From positions 124,001 through 188,000 of the forward strand of contig NZ_AEVT01000058.1 of the NCBI RefSeq assembly GCF_000189275.1: a stretch of DNA of 64,000 nt. Direction: 5' to 3'. Of the stretch, positions 25,076-32,393 are shown in pieces; position 1 is the first letter of the stretch, and the number at the start of each line of letters is the position of its first letter. The notes under the pieces were generated by a model. That model was not told the DNA's origin. It ran no database searches and saw nothing but the letters and a program-made list of their open reading frames with translations. The position numbers and the translations under genes were made by a program. This DNA is from Vibrio sinaloensis DSM 21326 (GTDB taxonomy: Bacteria; Pseudomonadota; Gammaproteobacteria; Enterobacterales; Vibrionaceae).

Positions 25076-25372
25076 CTACTTACAGTAAACACGCGCCTCT
25101 TTAGGCGTATAAATCCCGAGCGTCACAACATCGAGCAGTACGTTAGTAAATGTTTTCTGGACTTCAACTTTCGCTATCTTGTCGACACCGCCACAAACAC
25201 TAGAAGCATCGATTTCTTTTTCTTGCGCTAAACCATCGATAAAGAAGTGATGCGTTTGCTCTTTAGTGGCATTGCTTGCTGGGGCACTTGTTTCAGGGGA
25301 CATAACAAAAGTTTGTTGCGCACAACCAGAAGCCAAAGCGGCGATAAAGGCAGCCAATACTAGTTTTTTCAT
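25076..25372 (-). CDS. Bor-family lipoprotein
   Basis: The start is at ATG 25372 with GGAGAG upstream, giving a 98-residue lipoprotein (lipobox ASGC). The mature part matches phage lambda Bor and Iss: HHFFIDGLAQ, a CGG motif, QKTFTNVLLDVVTLGIYTP and the C-terminal EARVYC. Bor/Iss are outer-membrane lipoproteins linked to serum resistance in E. coli; here the gene sits beside a two-component system rather than a prophage. It follows the kinase gene by 97 nt and may be co-transcribed or have its own promoter. Confidence 0.88.
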   Translation of the reverse strand: MKKLVLAAFIAALASGCAQQTFVMSPETSAPASNATKEQTHHFFIDGLAQEKEIDASSVCGGVDKIAKVEVQKTFTNVLLDVVTLGIYTPKEARVYCK

Positions 25373-25469
25373 GATTCTCTCCAAAATAATCATCAGGTGT
25401 ACCGAGAAAGTGAATTGCCCAAATAGCTTCACTCGGATTGATGAACATTATTTCAGAGTGCGTTTGTGT

Positions 25470-26792
25470 TTATTGTATTGCTTTGTCAGTGACTTCGTTA
25501 CAAACAGGAAATGTCATGGTGAATACCGCTCCCGTCAAAATATCGCTATGACCAACGGACGCAACGGCCCCATGCTGCTCGCAAATTCTTGACACAATAG
25601 ACAAACCTAAACCGTGTCCGCTTTTCGCTTTATTTCGCGCTTTGCTGCCGACATAGAACGGCTCGAACAGTTTAGGAAAATGCGTTTCATCGACCCCTGG
25701 GCCATCGTCGTGTACCGAAATAGCAAGGGACTGCTGGTCAAAGTCGATGTTAAGCATGATTTTACTGTCCGCGAACTTAATTGCGTTGCGAACTAGGTTA
25801 TCTAACGCGCGTTTAACAAGTTTTTTGTCTGCATAAAGGTATATATCTTGTGAGGCAACAGGCCTCAGCTCCAGTGTTATCGGGCTCTCTTTTTGCCAAC
25901 CCTTTAATGCCTCACGCAAAAACGCCTCTACCGGTATTGCCTGGCAAGACAATTCGAGTTGTCGGTTGTCTAACTTGGCGTAATACAATAGCTCATCAAC
26001 CATTTTCTCCATCTCTTCCGTGTCTTCAACGATGCTGTTTATGGTTTCGAACTGCTCTTTATCCAGTGGAGTATCTTTGAGCATCTCAGCTTGCCATTGG
26101 ATACGGAAAACGGGTGTACGCAACTCATGGGCTACCGCATTAGTTAACCCTCGATTACTCTCGATGAGGCGATGGATTCGATCTGCCATCACGTTAAACG
26201 ATCGATTGAGCGTGCCAATCGCTTCTCCACCCGCCGTTTCTGCTCGGGCGGAAAGATCTCCCTGAGCGAAATTCAGCGTCGCTTTCTCAAGCTTTTTGAC
26301 TCGGCGAAAAATGATCAACATATGTCCCACGCTGTATAGAGCGAAACTGCCAATAAAGAATACCCATATCAAGGCATCTTCCAGCTCTATCTTGCGCCTA
26401 ACCAGTGTTTCTTCATTCGGTGTGTACTGATAAAGGGTGGACGAACCTTGGATCTTGACCCACAAGTCACGTTCATCATCGTAGTAAATAACTTGGTTGG
26501 GATTAAGGCTAAAAAAGTCGCTGACAGGTTTAGGAACACTGTAACCATCAGCGTATAGATTTAAATCGTGACGAGTTGTGTTAGCAAAACTCTGCATAGC
26601 CATTTCAGCGGCTTCAATGCCTTGGCTATCGGCAATGGTTTGCAGCATCTGTTGATGCCCTAATGCCTCATAATCTTCTAGCAGAAACTCATAGTCTGTC
26701 GTTAGTTGATAAACAGCAATATCGTAGGCAAAAAGACCCACTAAAAAACATGCGCATAATGCAGTTAAAGATTCCAGATAGATTCGTCGCAT
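25470..26792 (-). CDS. Sensor histidine kinase, RstB-like
   Basis: A 440-residue inner-membrane kinase. Membrane helices lie at about 7-28 and 140-162, with a periplasmic sensor region (about 29-139) between them. A HAMP domain (about 162-212) and a dimerisation domain with the phospho-acceptor His222 (AVAHELRTP) follow. The ATPase domain has NLVRNAIKFA, DDGPGVD and GHGLGLSIV. Resemblance is closest to RstB by helix sequence and by its partner. The cognate regulator gene lies 28 nt upstream. Confidence 0.9.
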   Translation of the reverse strand: MRRIYLESLTALCACFLVGLFAYDIAVYQLTTDYEFLLEDYEALGHQQMLQTIADSQGIEAAEMAMQSFANTTRHDLNLYADGYSVPKPVSDFFSLNPNQVIYYDDERDLWVKIQGSSTLYQYTPNEETLVRRKIELEDALIWVFFIGSFALYSVGHMLIIFRRVKKLEKATLNFAQGDLSARAETAGGEAIGTLNRSFNVMADRIHRLIESNRGLTNAVAHELRTPVFRIQWQAEMLKDTPLDKEQFETINSIVEDTEEMEKMVDELLYYAKLDNRQLELSCQAIPVEAFLREALKGWQKESPITLELRPVASQDIYLYADKKLVKRALDNLVRNAIKFADSKIMLNIDFDQQSLAISVHDDGPGVDETHFPKLFEPFYVGSKARNKAKSGHGLGLSIVSRICEQHGAVASVGHSDILTGAVFTMTFPVCNEVTDKAIQ

Positions 26793-26820
26793 AAGCGCCT
26801 ATTTCCCTTATAAATCGCCA

Positions 26821-27522
26821 TCAATACCAAGCGTCAGACGCAAACAAGTAGCCTTTTCCCCGCACAGTCTGAATTTTTTCTGCAGGTGCCGCATCATCAC
26901 CGAGAAGCTTTCTTAATCGAACGATCTTGTTATCTATCGTTCGGTCAAATCCATCGTACTCAATGCCGCGCAGGGTTTGTGTTAGGACATCACGAGATAA
27001 GACTTTGTCTGCGTTGTTCGCCAATATCCACAGCAAGTCAAACTCACTGTCAGTTAACGAGACGGCTTGGCTACCTAACTCACAACGCTTATACGTATTG
27101 AGCAATTTCAGCTTACCGAAACTCAACTGATCTTGACTACGCATCGTGGTCACTTCCACGTAACGGCGTAGTAAGCTTCGAATACGCGCAAGCAGCACTC
27201 TCGGCTTGATGGGTTTGGTGACATAATCATCCGCGCCTGTCTCCAACCCAGCGACGTGGTCAAAATCATCCTCGCTGGCAGTCAGCATTAAAATCTTACC
27301 CGCGAAATGCGCGCGCGTCTGTCGACAAATTGTCAGCCCATCCATGACAGGCAACATCAGATCAAGCAACACCACGTCCGGTTGATGATCGATAATGTAC
27401 TCTACGGCTTGGCTACCATCGTCTAATGTGGAAACGTTGAACCCTTGGCCTGAGAAGTATCGTGCGAGCATCTGTTGCAGTTTGAGATCATCTTCAACAA
27501 TAAGCATGGTTTGTTGTGTCAT
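26821..27522 (-). CDS. OmpR-family response regulator, RstA-like
   Basis: A 233-residue regulator. The receiver domain carries the acidic pair VEDD, the phospho-acceptor Asp54 (VVLLDLMLP), Thr in MLTASE and Lys in YVTKPI. The winged-helix DNA-binding domain covers about 130-230 and ends with KIQTVRGKGYLFA. It forms a two-gene operon with the kinase. RstA-like regulators often answer acid or low Mg2+; this is an analogy only. Confidence 0.92.
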   Translation of the reverse strand: MTQQTMLIVEDDLKLQQMLARYFSGQGFNVSTLDDGSQAVEYIIDHQPDVVLLDLMLPVMDGLTICRQTRAHFAGKILMLTASEDDFDHVAGLETGADDYVTKPIKPRVLLARIRSLLRRYVEVTTMRSQDQLSFGKLKLLNTYKRCELGSQAVSLTDSEFDLLWILANNADKVLSRDVLTQTLRGIEYDGFDRTIDNKIVRLRKLLGDDAAPAEKIQTVRGKGYLFASDAWY

Positions 27523-27754
27523 AAATGGATTGCCTACTATGTTTGCTTCTGGCGTCTATTCACCCAGTAATCGGTCGAGAGTCAGACTGACAAAAAGCCA
27601 AGAAATTCCCTGCCCAACAAAGATTTGATTTATTTATTATTCATCAGTCTTATCTATTGTAATCATGTGCAATGACAAATCCATACAAGAGCACGACAGC
27701 GGCTGACCATTTCCATCGTTACACTGCCTCACATCAATCAAATGGGGAATCACA

Positions 27755-28852
27755 ATGACTAATTACAAACACCTACTGCTTGCTGCACCGCTTATCGTAT
27801 TGGCTGGCTGTAACTCGAGTTCAAGCTCGAACACCAAAAGCACCGCTCAAGCGAAACCATTAGCAAACTACAACTTCAGTGATTCTGAACTCGCGAGTTT
27901 ATTGGCAGAACGTCGACCACTGCTTGACTCAATGAGCGTGAATTTTGACGGAACGACTTATAACCGAGTTCGCTACGCGGAAGAATTGGGTGAAGAGCAG
28001 CTTGTTATTCGTTTACAAGACAACAGCGATAACGATCTCGATCTGTTTATGACGGCTGAAGATGGCAGTGACTGCGCGGTATATCACGAAGGGGCGCTAC
28101 TTGATGTTTTTGCGTGTGGCGACGCAACTCAATCAGAATCAGATGACACAACATTGATTCAATCCGTTACCCAGATAGGCAAAAAGCCGATTCAAGTCGA
28201 GTTCAATAACGAACTAATTGGGGAGCTATCCAGCATAGGTTCGACCATTTTGACAGCTATCGATGGTAGCGCTGGTGTCGATATTGAAACCTCATTTGCC
28301 TTTACTGGGTTCTATAAAGACGCGCTTGGGGTAACGTCTGCCAACGAACGCATTCGTTCAACTTTAGGAGTGACCACCTATCTTGAGCTGGCCGCCATTA
28401 CTCAGAAATACGCCGGACAGAAAATGGTATTGAAGTTCAATAACGACATTGGGGGCAGCGCAGATGACGATATTAATATGTACACCGGCATGATTATCCA
28501 CAATCAAGCAATGAAAACCGTTGTTACCCCGACAGGCTCAGTATTCTCTGGTGGTACAGATCTCTTCGCGGCTGGTGAGTCTCGCGTTCTTCAACGCAGC
28601 AAAGACGTCGACGATATCGAAACGAATCAACAGATCGGTGTTCATAGCTGGAGTAATGGCAAGCAATCGGCCAAGCAAATCCCTTACACGGACGCTAGCC
28701 ATCGCAAACAAGCCACCTATTTTAAAACCATGATGGGAGACAAAGGCGTTGATTTTTACCTCTTCACGTTAGACGCGGCACCTTTTAAAGGTGAGCACTG
28801 GATCACCAAAGCAGAATCAGATAAGTTCGAGTTCATTACCTCGATTGAGTAA
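27755..28852 (+). CDS. Lipoprotein with a possible ClpP-like protease fold
   Basis: A 365-residue lipoprotein (lipobox LAGC, Cys19) followed by a Ser-rich linker. Residues about 140-350 show the layout of periplasmic ClpP/crotonase-fold proteins: IQVEFNNELIGEL, a GGSADDDINMYTGMII helix region, then TPTGSVFSGGTDLFAAGESR with a candidate nucleophile Ser265, and QIGVHSWS with a candidate His297. The tail FYLFTLDAAP...HWITKAE fits the same group. Protease function is an inference from pattern only. GGGGAA precedes the ATG. Confidence 0.7.
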   Translation: MTNYKHLLLAAPLIVLAGCNSSSSSNTKSTAQAKPLANYNFSDSELASLLAERRPLLDSMSVNFDGTTYNRVRYAEELGEEQLVIRLQDNSDNDLDLFMTAEDGSDCAVYHEGALLDVFACGDATQSESDDTTLIQSVTQIGKKPIQVEFNNELIGELSSIGSTILTAIDGSAGVDIETSFAFTGFYKDALGVTSANERIRSTLGVTTYLELAAITQKYAGQKMVLKFNNDIGGSADDDINMYTGMIIHNQAMKTVVTPTGSVFSGGTDLFAAGESRVLQRSKDVDDIETNQQIGVHSWSNGKQSAKQIPYTDASHRKQATYFKTMMGDKGVDFYLFTLDAAPFKGEHWITKAESDKFEFITSIE

Positions 28853-28871
28853 TCTCTTTAGAAGTAGAAAA

Positions 28872-28903
28872 CCAAAGCAACGTGACTGACCACGTTGCTT
28901 TGG
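28872..28903. terminator. 13-bp hairpin after the lipoprotein gene
   Basis: CCAAAGCAACGTG (28872-28884) pairs perfectly with CACGTTGCTTTGG (28891-28903) around a 6-nt loop. The plus-strand side lacks a T-run (AACTCTCGC), so it may act as a 3' stabiliser or a Rho-assisted stop. Confidence 0.6.
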
Positions 28904-28974
28904 AACTCTCGCTATAAACTCAGTAGCGCTACTCCAACATAAGGTATAACATCAAAACTCAAGTAAAAGGCTGA

Positions 28975-29574
28975 TTGGGTAAAGGGATGGCAATTGAACA
29001 AGGTCGTTGGGTGTCAATCCCAGACGGGTTACTGTATTGGGATCCAAACTTTATCTCTAAAAAAGAATCTGACCAGCTGTTTACGACTCTTCATCAAGAC
29101 ATTAAGTGGCGATGTGATCAAATCACCCTGTTTGGCCAACGTCATTTTATTCCCCGCCTACAGTGTTGGTATGGTGATGGGCCTTACTGTTACTCCAATT
29201 TAACCATGCAGCCAGAAGCCTGGCTAAATCCACTCATTGAGCTTAAAAGCCGCTGTGAGCAAATCACGGATAGCCCGCTAAACTGCGTTCTCGCCAATCT
29301 GTACAGAGATGGTAACGACTCGAATGGTTGGCACGCCGACAACGAACCTGAGCTTGGAGAACAACCCATCATTGCCTCACTAAGCTTCGGAGAAACAAGA
29401 CGTTTCCACCTCAAACACCGACAAACCAAACAGAAAATCAGCTTCGACCTCACGCCAGGGAGCTTGCTGATCATGGCGGGTGAAACGCAAAAATACTGGC
29501 TTCACACCGTACCGAAAACCAAAAAGCCTAAGCAAGCGCGAATAAACCTCACCTATCGATTCCTTCACGCGTAA
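28975..29574 (+). CDS. AlkB-like Fe(II)/2-oxoglutarate dioxygenase
   Basis: A 199-residue AlkB-family demethylase-like enzyme. The iron ligands are visible as HAD (GWHADNEPELG) and the distal His in YWLHTVPKT; the 2-oxoglutarate-binding Arg pair is in ARINLTYR. The RLQCWYGDG substrate-loop motif resembles AlkB homologues that repair alkylated DNA or RNA. The start is uncertain: TTG 28975 has AAAGG 4 nt upstream, while ATG 28987 lies too close to its purine run. Confidence 0.88.
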   Translation: MGKGMAIEQGRWVSIPDGLLYWDPNFISKKESDQLFTTLHQDIKWRCDQITLFGQRHFIPRLQCWYGDGPYCYSNLTMQPEAWLNPLIELKSRCEQITDSPLNCVLANLYRDGNDSNGWHADNEPELGEQPIIASLSFGETRRFHLKHRQTKQKISFDLTPGSLLIMAGETQKYWLHTVPKTKKPKQARINLTYRFLHA

Positions 29575-29868
29575 ACCATTGCGACATCACTATCCAGAAT
29601 AACCGGCATTAATACCATAGGATGAAGCAAAAGGCGGAGACTCGCCTGCCCCATGCAGCCTACACGCAGCCTTTGATCGCGACAAAACGTTCTTGGAACT
29701 TTGGTTGTGCACCTTTAGTTTAAGTAAGCGCTAATTTAGCCTTCACAAAACTACGACTTTTTCTACGACTTTACTCATTTATATCAACCTAGTTTCCCAC
29801 TCTGCCTAGCAACGACACATTTACACTTCAAATAACAACAAACAAAGAGATAACCAAGGTCAATAAAA
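29575..29868 (+). promoter_or_regulatory. Upstream region of the pilus operon
   Basis: This 294-nt gap has no ORF. A direct repeat CTACGACTTT occurs at 29751-29760 and 29763-29772, a 12-bp period. The last 110 nt are strongly AT-rich, and AAAGAG lies 32 nt before the first ATG. No consensus promoter is clear. Confidence 0.35.
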
Positions 29869-30369
29869 ATGAATTCAAATACACGACCTTTATTTACGCT
29901 TGTTACCGTATGTCTACTTATTTTATTTCAACCAAAAGCATGGTCGACACCATTGTCTATGTATTTGCATGGAAGCATAGACGATAAGTGTGAGATTAAC
30001 TTTAACTATGGCAATGTCATCGACTTAAGCAGCGATAAGTATGAAGAACTGCCTTTCTCATTATATTGCAATCAAGCATTTGGTATTGAGATATCGTCAA
30101 GAAATGGTGGACTAAAATTAAATAACGAATCACAGCCATATTTGATGGGTTATTTACTAGAAATCAATATTGATAAAACAAAAGTCAATCAATCATTTGA
30201 CAGCAAAGAACTACAGCTTACAAGTCAAGTGAACAGTTTTGGTGTTATTCCCTTTTCAACCAAAGGGAGTTTAAAAATAACACTAAATGAAAGCCTGCTT
30301 TATGCGGGAGAGTATAGTGACATTGTAGAAATAGATATCTTTCCCTCTATTCACACCGTCACCAAATAA
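29869..30369 (+). CDS. Pilin-like minor subunit of a chaperone-usher pilus
   Basis: A 166-residue secreted protein (signal peptide about 1-26, ending in KAWS-TP). The mature protein has two cysteines (near residues 41 and 63) and a beta-strand pattern ending in GEYSDIVEIDIFPS, which resembles the last strands of spore-coat-U/pilin-type subunits. It is more AT-rich than the flanking genes. It is the first gene of the operon and is separated from the major pilin gene by two hairpins. Confidence 0.65.
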   Translation: MNSNTRPLFTLVTVCLLILFQPKAWSTPLSMYLHGSIDDKCEINFNYGNVIDLSSDKYEELPFSLYCNQAFGIEISSRNGGLKLNNESQPYLMGYLLEINIDKTKVNQSFDSKELQLTSQVNSFGVIPFSTKGSLKITLNESLLYAGEYSDIVEIDIFPSIHTVTK

Positions 30370-30376
30370 AGGAAGA

Positions 30377-30416
30377 CTACCTTAGGGTAGAAATTAATAG
30401 CTCTTAGCTTAGAGCT
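30377..30416 (+). repeat. Two small intercistronic hairpins before the major pilin gene
   Basis: CTACC-TTAG-GGTAG (30377-30390) and AGCTCT-TAGCTT-AGAGCT (30399-30416) lie between the minor and major pilin genes. No T-run follows, so processing or stabilising elements are more likely than terminators. Confidence 0.5.
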
Positions 30417-30454
30417 CAACATGAATGTTACAATCAGAGTTAAAGGAATTTCTT

Positions 30455-30949
30455 ATGAAAAAACTAACGTTTTGTGCAGCTACAGTGACTGCTGTTCTGG
30501 CTACTCCAATCCACGCAGCACCGGGTGATGTTCAGCTAGTTGGTTATGTATCACCAGTCTGTGAAGTTACAGGCTTAGCAACTCAACTGCTAGACTTTGG
30601 CGCGGTGACTTCGCTGCAAAACGTATCGATTAACCTCGGTATGAAATGTAATGACGTTGACGGTGCAACCGTGAAGTTAACCAGTTCAGAAGGCGGATTG
30701 GAATCTGATGACAACGAAGATTTCGCGCTGACCTACACAGCAACGTTCACGCCTGTTGGCCTAGATCCTCTTGTACTTAACGCTCCTGGTGGTCCAGGGT
30801 TGAACGATGTCTCCGAAGAAAAATCATACGGCGGCTCGGCATTACTGGCAACTGGCATCGGCGCAACGCTTGATGTCGCAACAACGGAAACTGCCTCTTG
30901 GGCAGGCGGTTACTCTGACACACTGACAGTCAACATCACTTCTAACTAG
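30455..30949 (+). CDS. Probable major pilin subunit
   Basis: ATG 30455 is chosen (AAAGGA 7 nt upstream, then a standard signal peptide MKKLTFCAATVTAVLATPIHA) in preference to the longer frame from 30425. The mature protein of about 143 residues is small, acidic and Gly/Thr-rich, with two cysteines (SPVCEVTG and GMKCNDVD) and a terminal strand ASWAGGYSDTLTVNITSN typical of spore-coat-U/CsuA-like subunits. It is probably the most abundant pilus protein; the hairpins on both sides would allow a higher mRNA level. Confidence 0.75.
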   Translation: MKKLTFCAATVTAVLATPIHAAPGDVQLVGYVSPVCEVTGLATQLLDFGAVTSLQNVSINLGMKCNDVDGATVKLTSSEGGLESDDNEDFALTYTATFTPVGLDPLVLNAPGGPGLNDVSEEKSYGGSALLATGIGATLDVATTETASWAGGYSDTLTVNITSN

Positions 30950-30960
30950 AAGCCAAAGTA

Positions 30961-30981
30961 GGAAGCCACTTGTTGGCTTCC
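30961..30981 (+). terminator. Partial terminator/processing hairpin after the major pilin
   Basis: GGAAGCCA-CTTGT-TGGCTTCC is a perfect 8-bp stem followed by TTTATC. It lies 11 nt after the pilin stop and 32 nt before the chaperone start, a usual place for reducing distal expression. Confidence 0.65.
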
Positions 30982-31012
30982 TTTATCCCCTCATGGAATG
31001 ATGGAGTTAAGT

Positions 31013-31717
31013 ATGTTTCGATGGATTTTATGCTTTTCAGTCGCTTTATTGTGCAGTAACGTCTATGCCTACCGAGTCGAGCCTATGGTTGCGGAAATGG
31101 AGCCGATCGGAAAACGCGCCCAAATGTCGATGCGGATAGATAACACTTCTAAAGATCCTCTTACTGTTGAACTGTACCCACTGGCCATGACCATGGATAA
31201 ATACGGAAACGAGACCATCACCGCCGCCGACAGTGATCTGCTCGTAATCCCAGTCACTGCGATCATTAAACCCGGGCGCTCGCAAGCGGTCATGATCCGA
31301 TACCTTGGCGACCCATCTATTTCTCAATCAAAATCTTACCGTATTGCGGTCAAGCAAGTAAAAGTCAATAATTCTGGTACCGACAGCGGACAAATGGGTT
31401 TATTGTTTCAGTTTAATACCTTAATTAATGTCCGTCCGAAAAATACCTCTCCTGATCTTGATATAAAAAACATCTCATCCAATGGTAAAAACTGGCTCGT
31501 AGAAGTACAAAATTCAGGAAATAGTTATGGTAGGTTATCGAATACAGAGTGGAGCATTACAGATGGCAACCATTCAAGGCATTTAAAAGGTATAGAGATA
31601 AGCCAATTGATTGCCGGAACACTTATTTTACCTAAATCAACTCGATTATTTGAGATGACCCCAATTAAAAACTTTGACCTATCTCGTTTAGAAATCGATA
31701 TAACGAAAGAGGAGTAA
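31013..31717 (+). CDS. Periplasmic pilus chaperone 1 (PapD-like)
   Basis: ATG 31013 is used (GGAG 6 nt upstream, then a clear signal peptide ending VYA-YR). The 234-residue protein has two Ig-like domains. The donor strand region carries LLVIPVTAIIKPGRSQAVMIR followed by SKSYRIAVKQV, the site that completes a pilin fold and its conserved Lys/Arg. It is AT-rich in its second half. It is followed after 1 nt by a second, different chaperone gene, so each may serve a different subunit. Confidence 0.85.
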   Translation: MFRWILCFSVALLCSNVYAYRVEPMVAEMEPIGKRAQMSMRIDNTSKDPLTVELYPLAMTMDKYGNETITAADSDLLVIPVTAIIKPGRSQAVMIRYLGDPSISQSKSYRIAVKQVKVNNSGTDSGQMGLLFQFNTLINVRPKNTSPDLDIKNISSNGKNWLVEVQNSGNSYGRLSNTEWSITDGNHSRHLKGIEISQLIAGTLILPKSTRLFEMTPIKNFDLSRLEIDITKEE

Positions 31718-31718
31718 T

Positions 31719-32393
31719 ATGAAAAATGTTGCTCTTATTTTATTGCTTATTTCCGTCAACACTCATGTTCAAGCTATTGCGTTAACACCAACAATATTAG
31801 AATTCAATATTGATGGTTCACAGTCAGCACAAATTGTTGTCACCAATAGTTCGACTGACAAATTGGCCTTGGAAGCAAATATATATAAATTGAGTTTTCT
31901 TGAAAGCGGTCTATTAAAAGATAGACAACTAGATAGTGAGAGCCTTATGGTCTTCCCATTAGCTGCGCTACTTAAACCGGGTGAAAAGCAACTCTTTCGC
32001 TTGCAATGGACTGCCAATCGTAACTTAATTCAATCAGAAAGCTATTTTGTCCGTTTTAGCCAGATAAACTTTTCTGGTCCTGAACAAACCAATAACAACC
32101 TGCAACCCAATATTAAATTTCAGCTTCATTACAATGCAGTTGTACACGTTTATACAGAAAGCCACCGCCCTAACGTCAGTATGACGGTGGCGCCAGACGG
32201 TGCCGTTGTAGTAGAAAACACCGGCAGTCGTTTTAGCTACACTAGTTTGCTTCGCTTTCATCCGACTAGCGAAGTGGGAGAAGTGACTTGGAGCTCGCTG
32301 ATTGGAGAGCACTTTATTCCCCCGAATTCAAGGCTAGAGCTGTCGACATCACATCCACTACCAAGCGGTGAATATGATGGCCGCACTCCTTAA
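31719..32393 (+). CDS. Periplasmic pilus chaperone 2 (PapD-like)
   Basis: A 224-residue secreted protein (signal ending VQA-IA) with the two-domain chaperone pattern: ALTPTILEFNIDG, then LMVFPLAALLKPGEKQLFRLQW and SYFVRFSQINF (edge strand), and a second domain with VVVENTGSRFS. It is distinct from chaperone 1 by sequence but of the same fold. Its AGGAG ribosome site overlaps the chaperone 1 stop. The 3' end overlaps the usher gene by about 20 nt. Confidence 0.83.
   Translation: MKNVALILLLISVNTHVQAIALTPTILEFNIDGSQSAQIVVTNSSTDKLALEANIYKLSFLESGLLKDRQLDSESLMVFPLAALLKPGEKQLFRLQWTANRNLIQSESYFVRFSQINFSGPEQTNNNLQPNIKFQLHYNAVVHVYTESHRPNVSMTVAPDGAVVVENTGSRFSYTSLLRFHPTSEVGEVTWSSLIGEHFIPPNSRLELSTSHPLPSGEYDGRTP

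Noticed and set aside
25076..25372. Prophage remnant suggested by the Bor homologue
   Set aside because: No integrase, attachment repeat or other phage gene nearby; neighbours are ordinary chromosomal genes.
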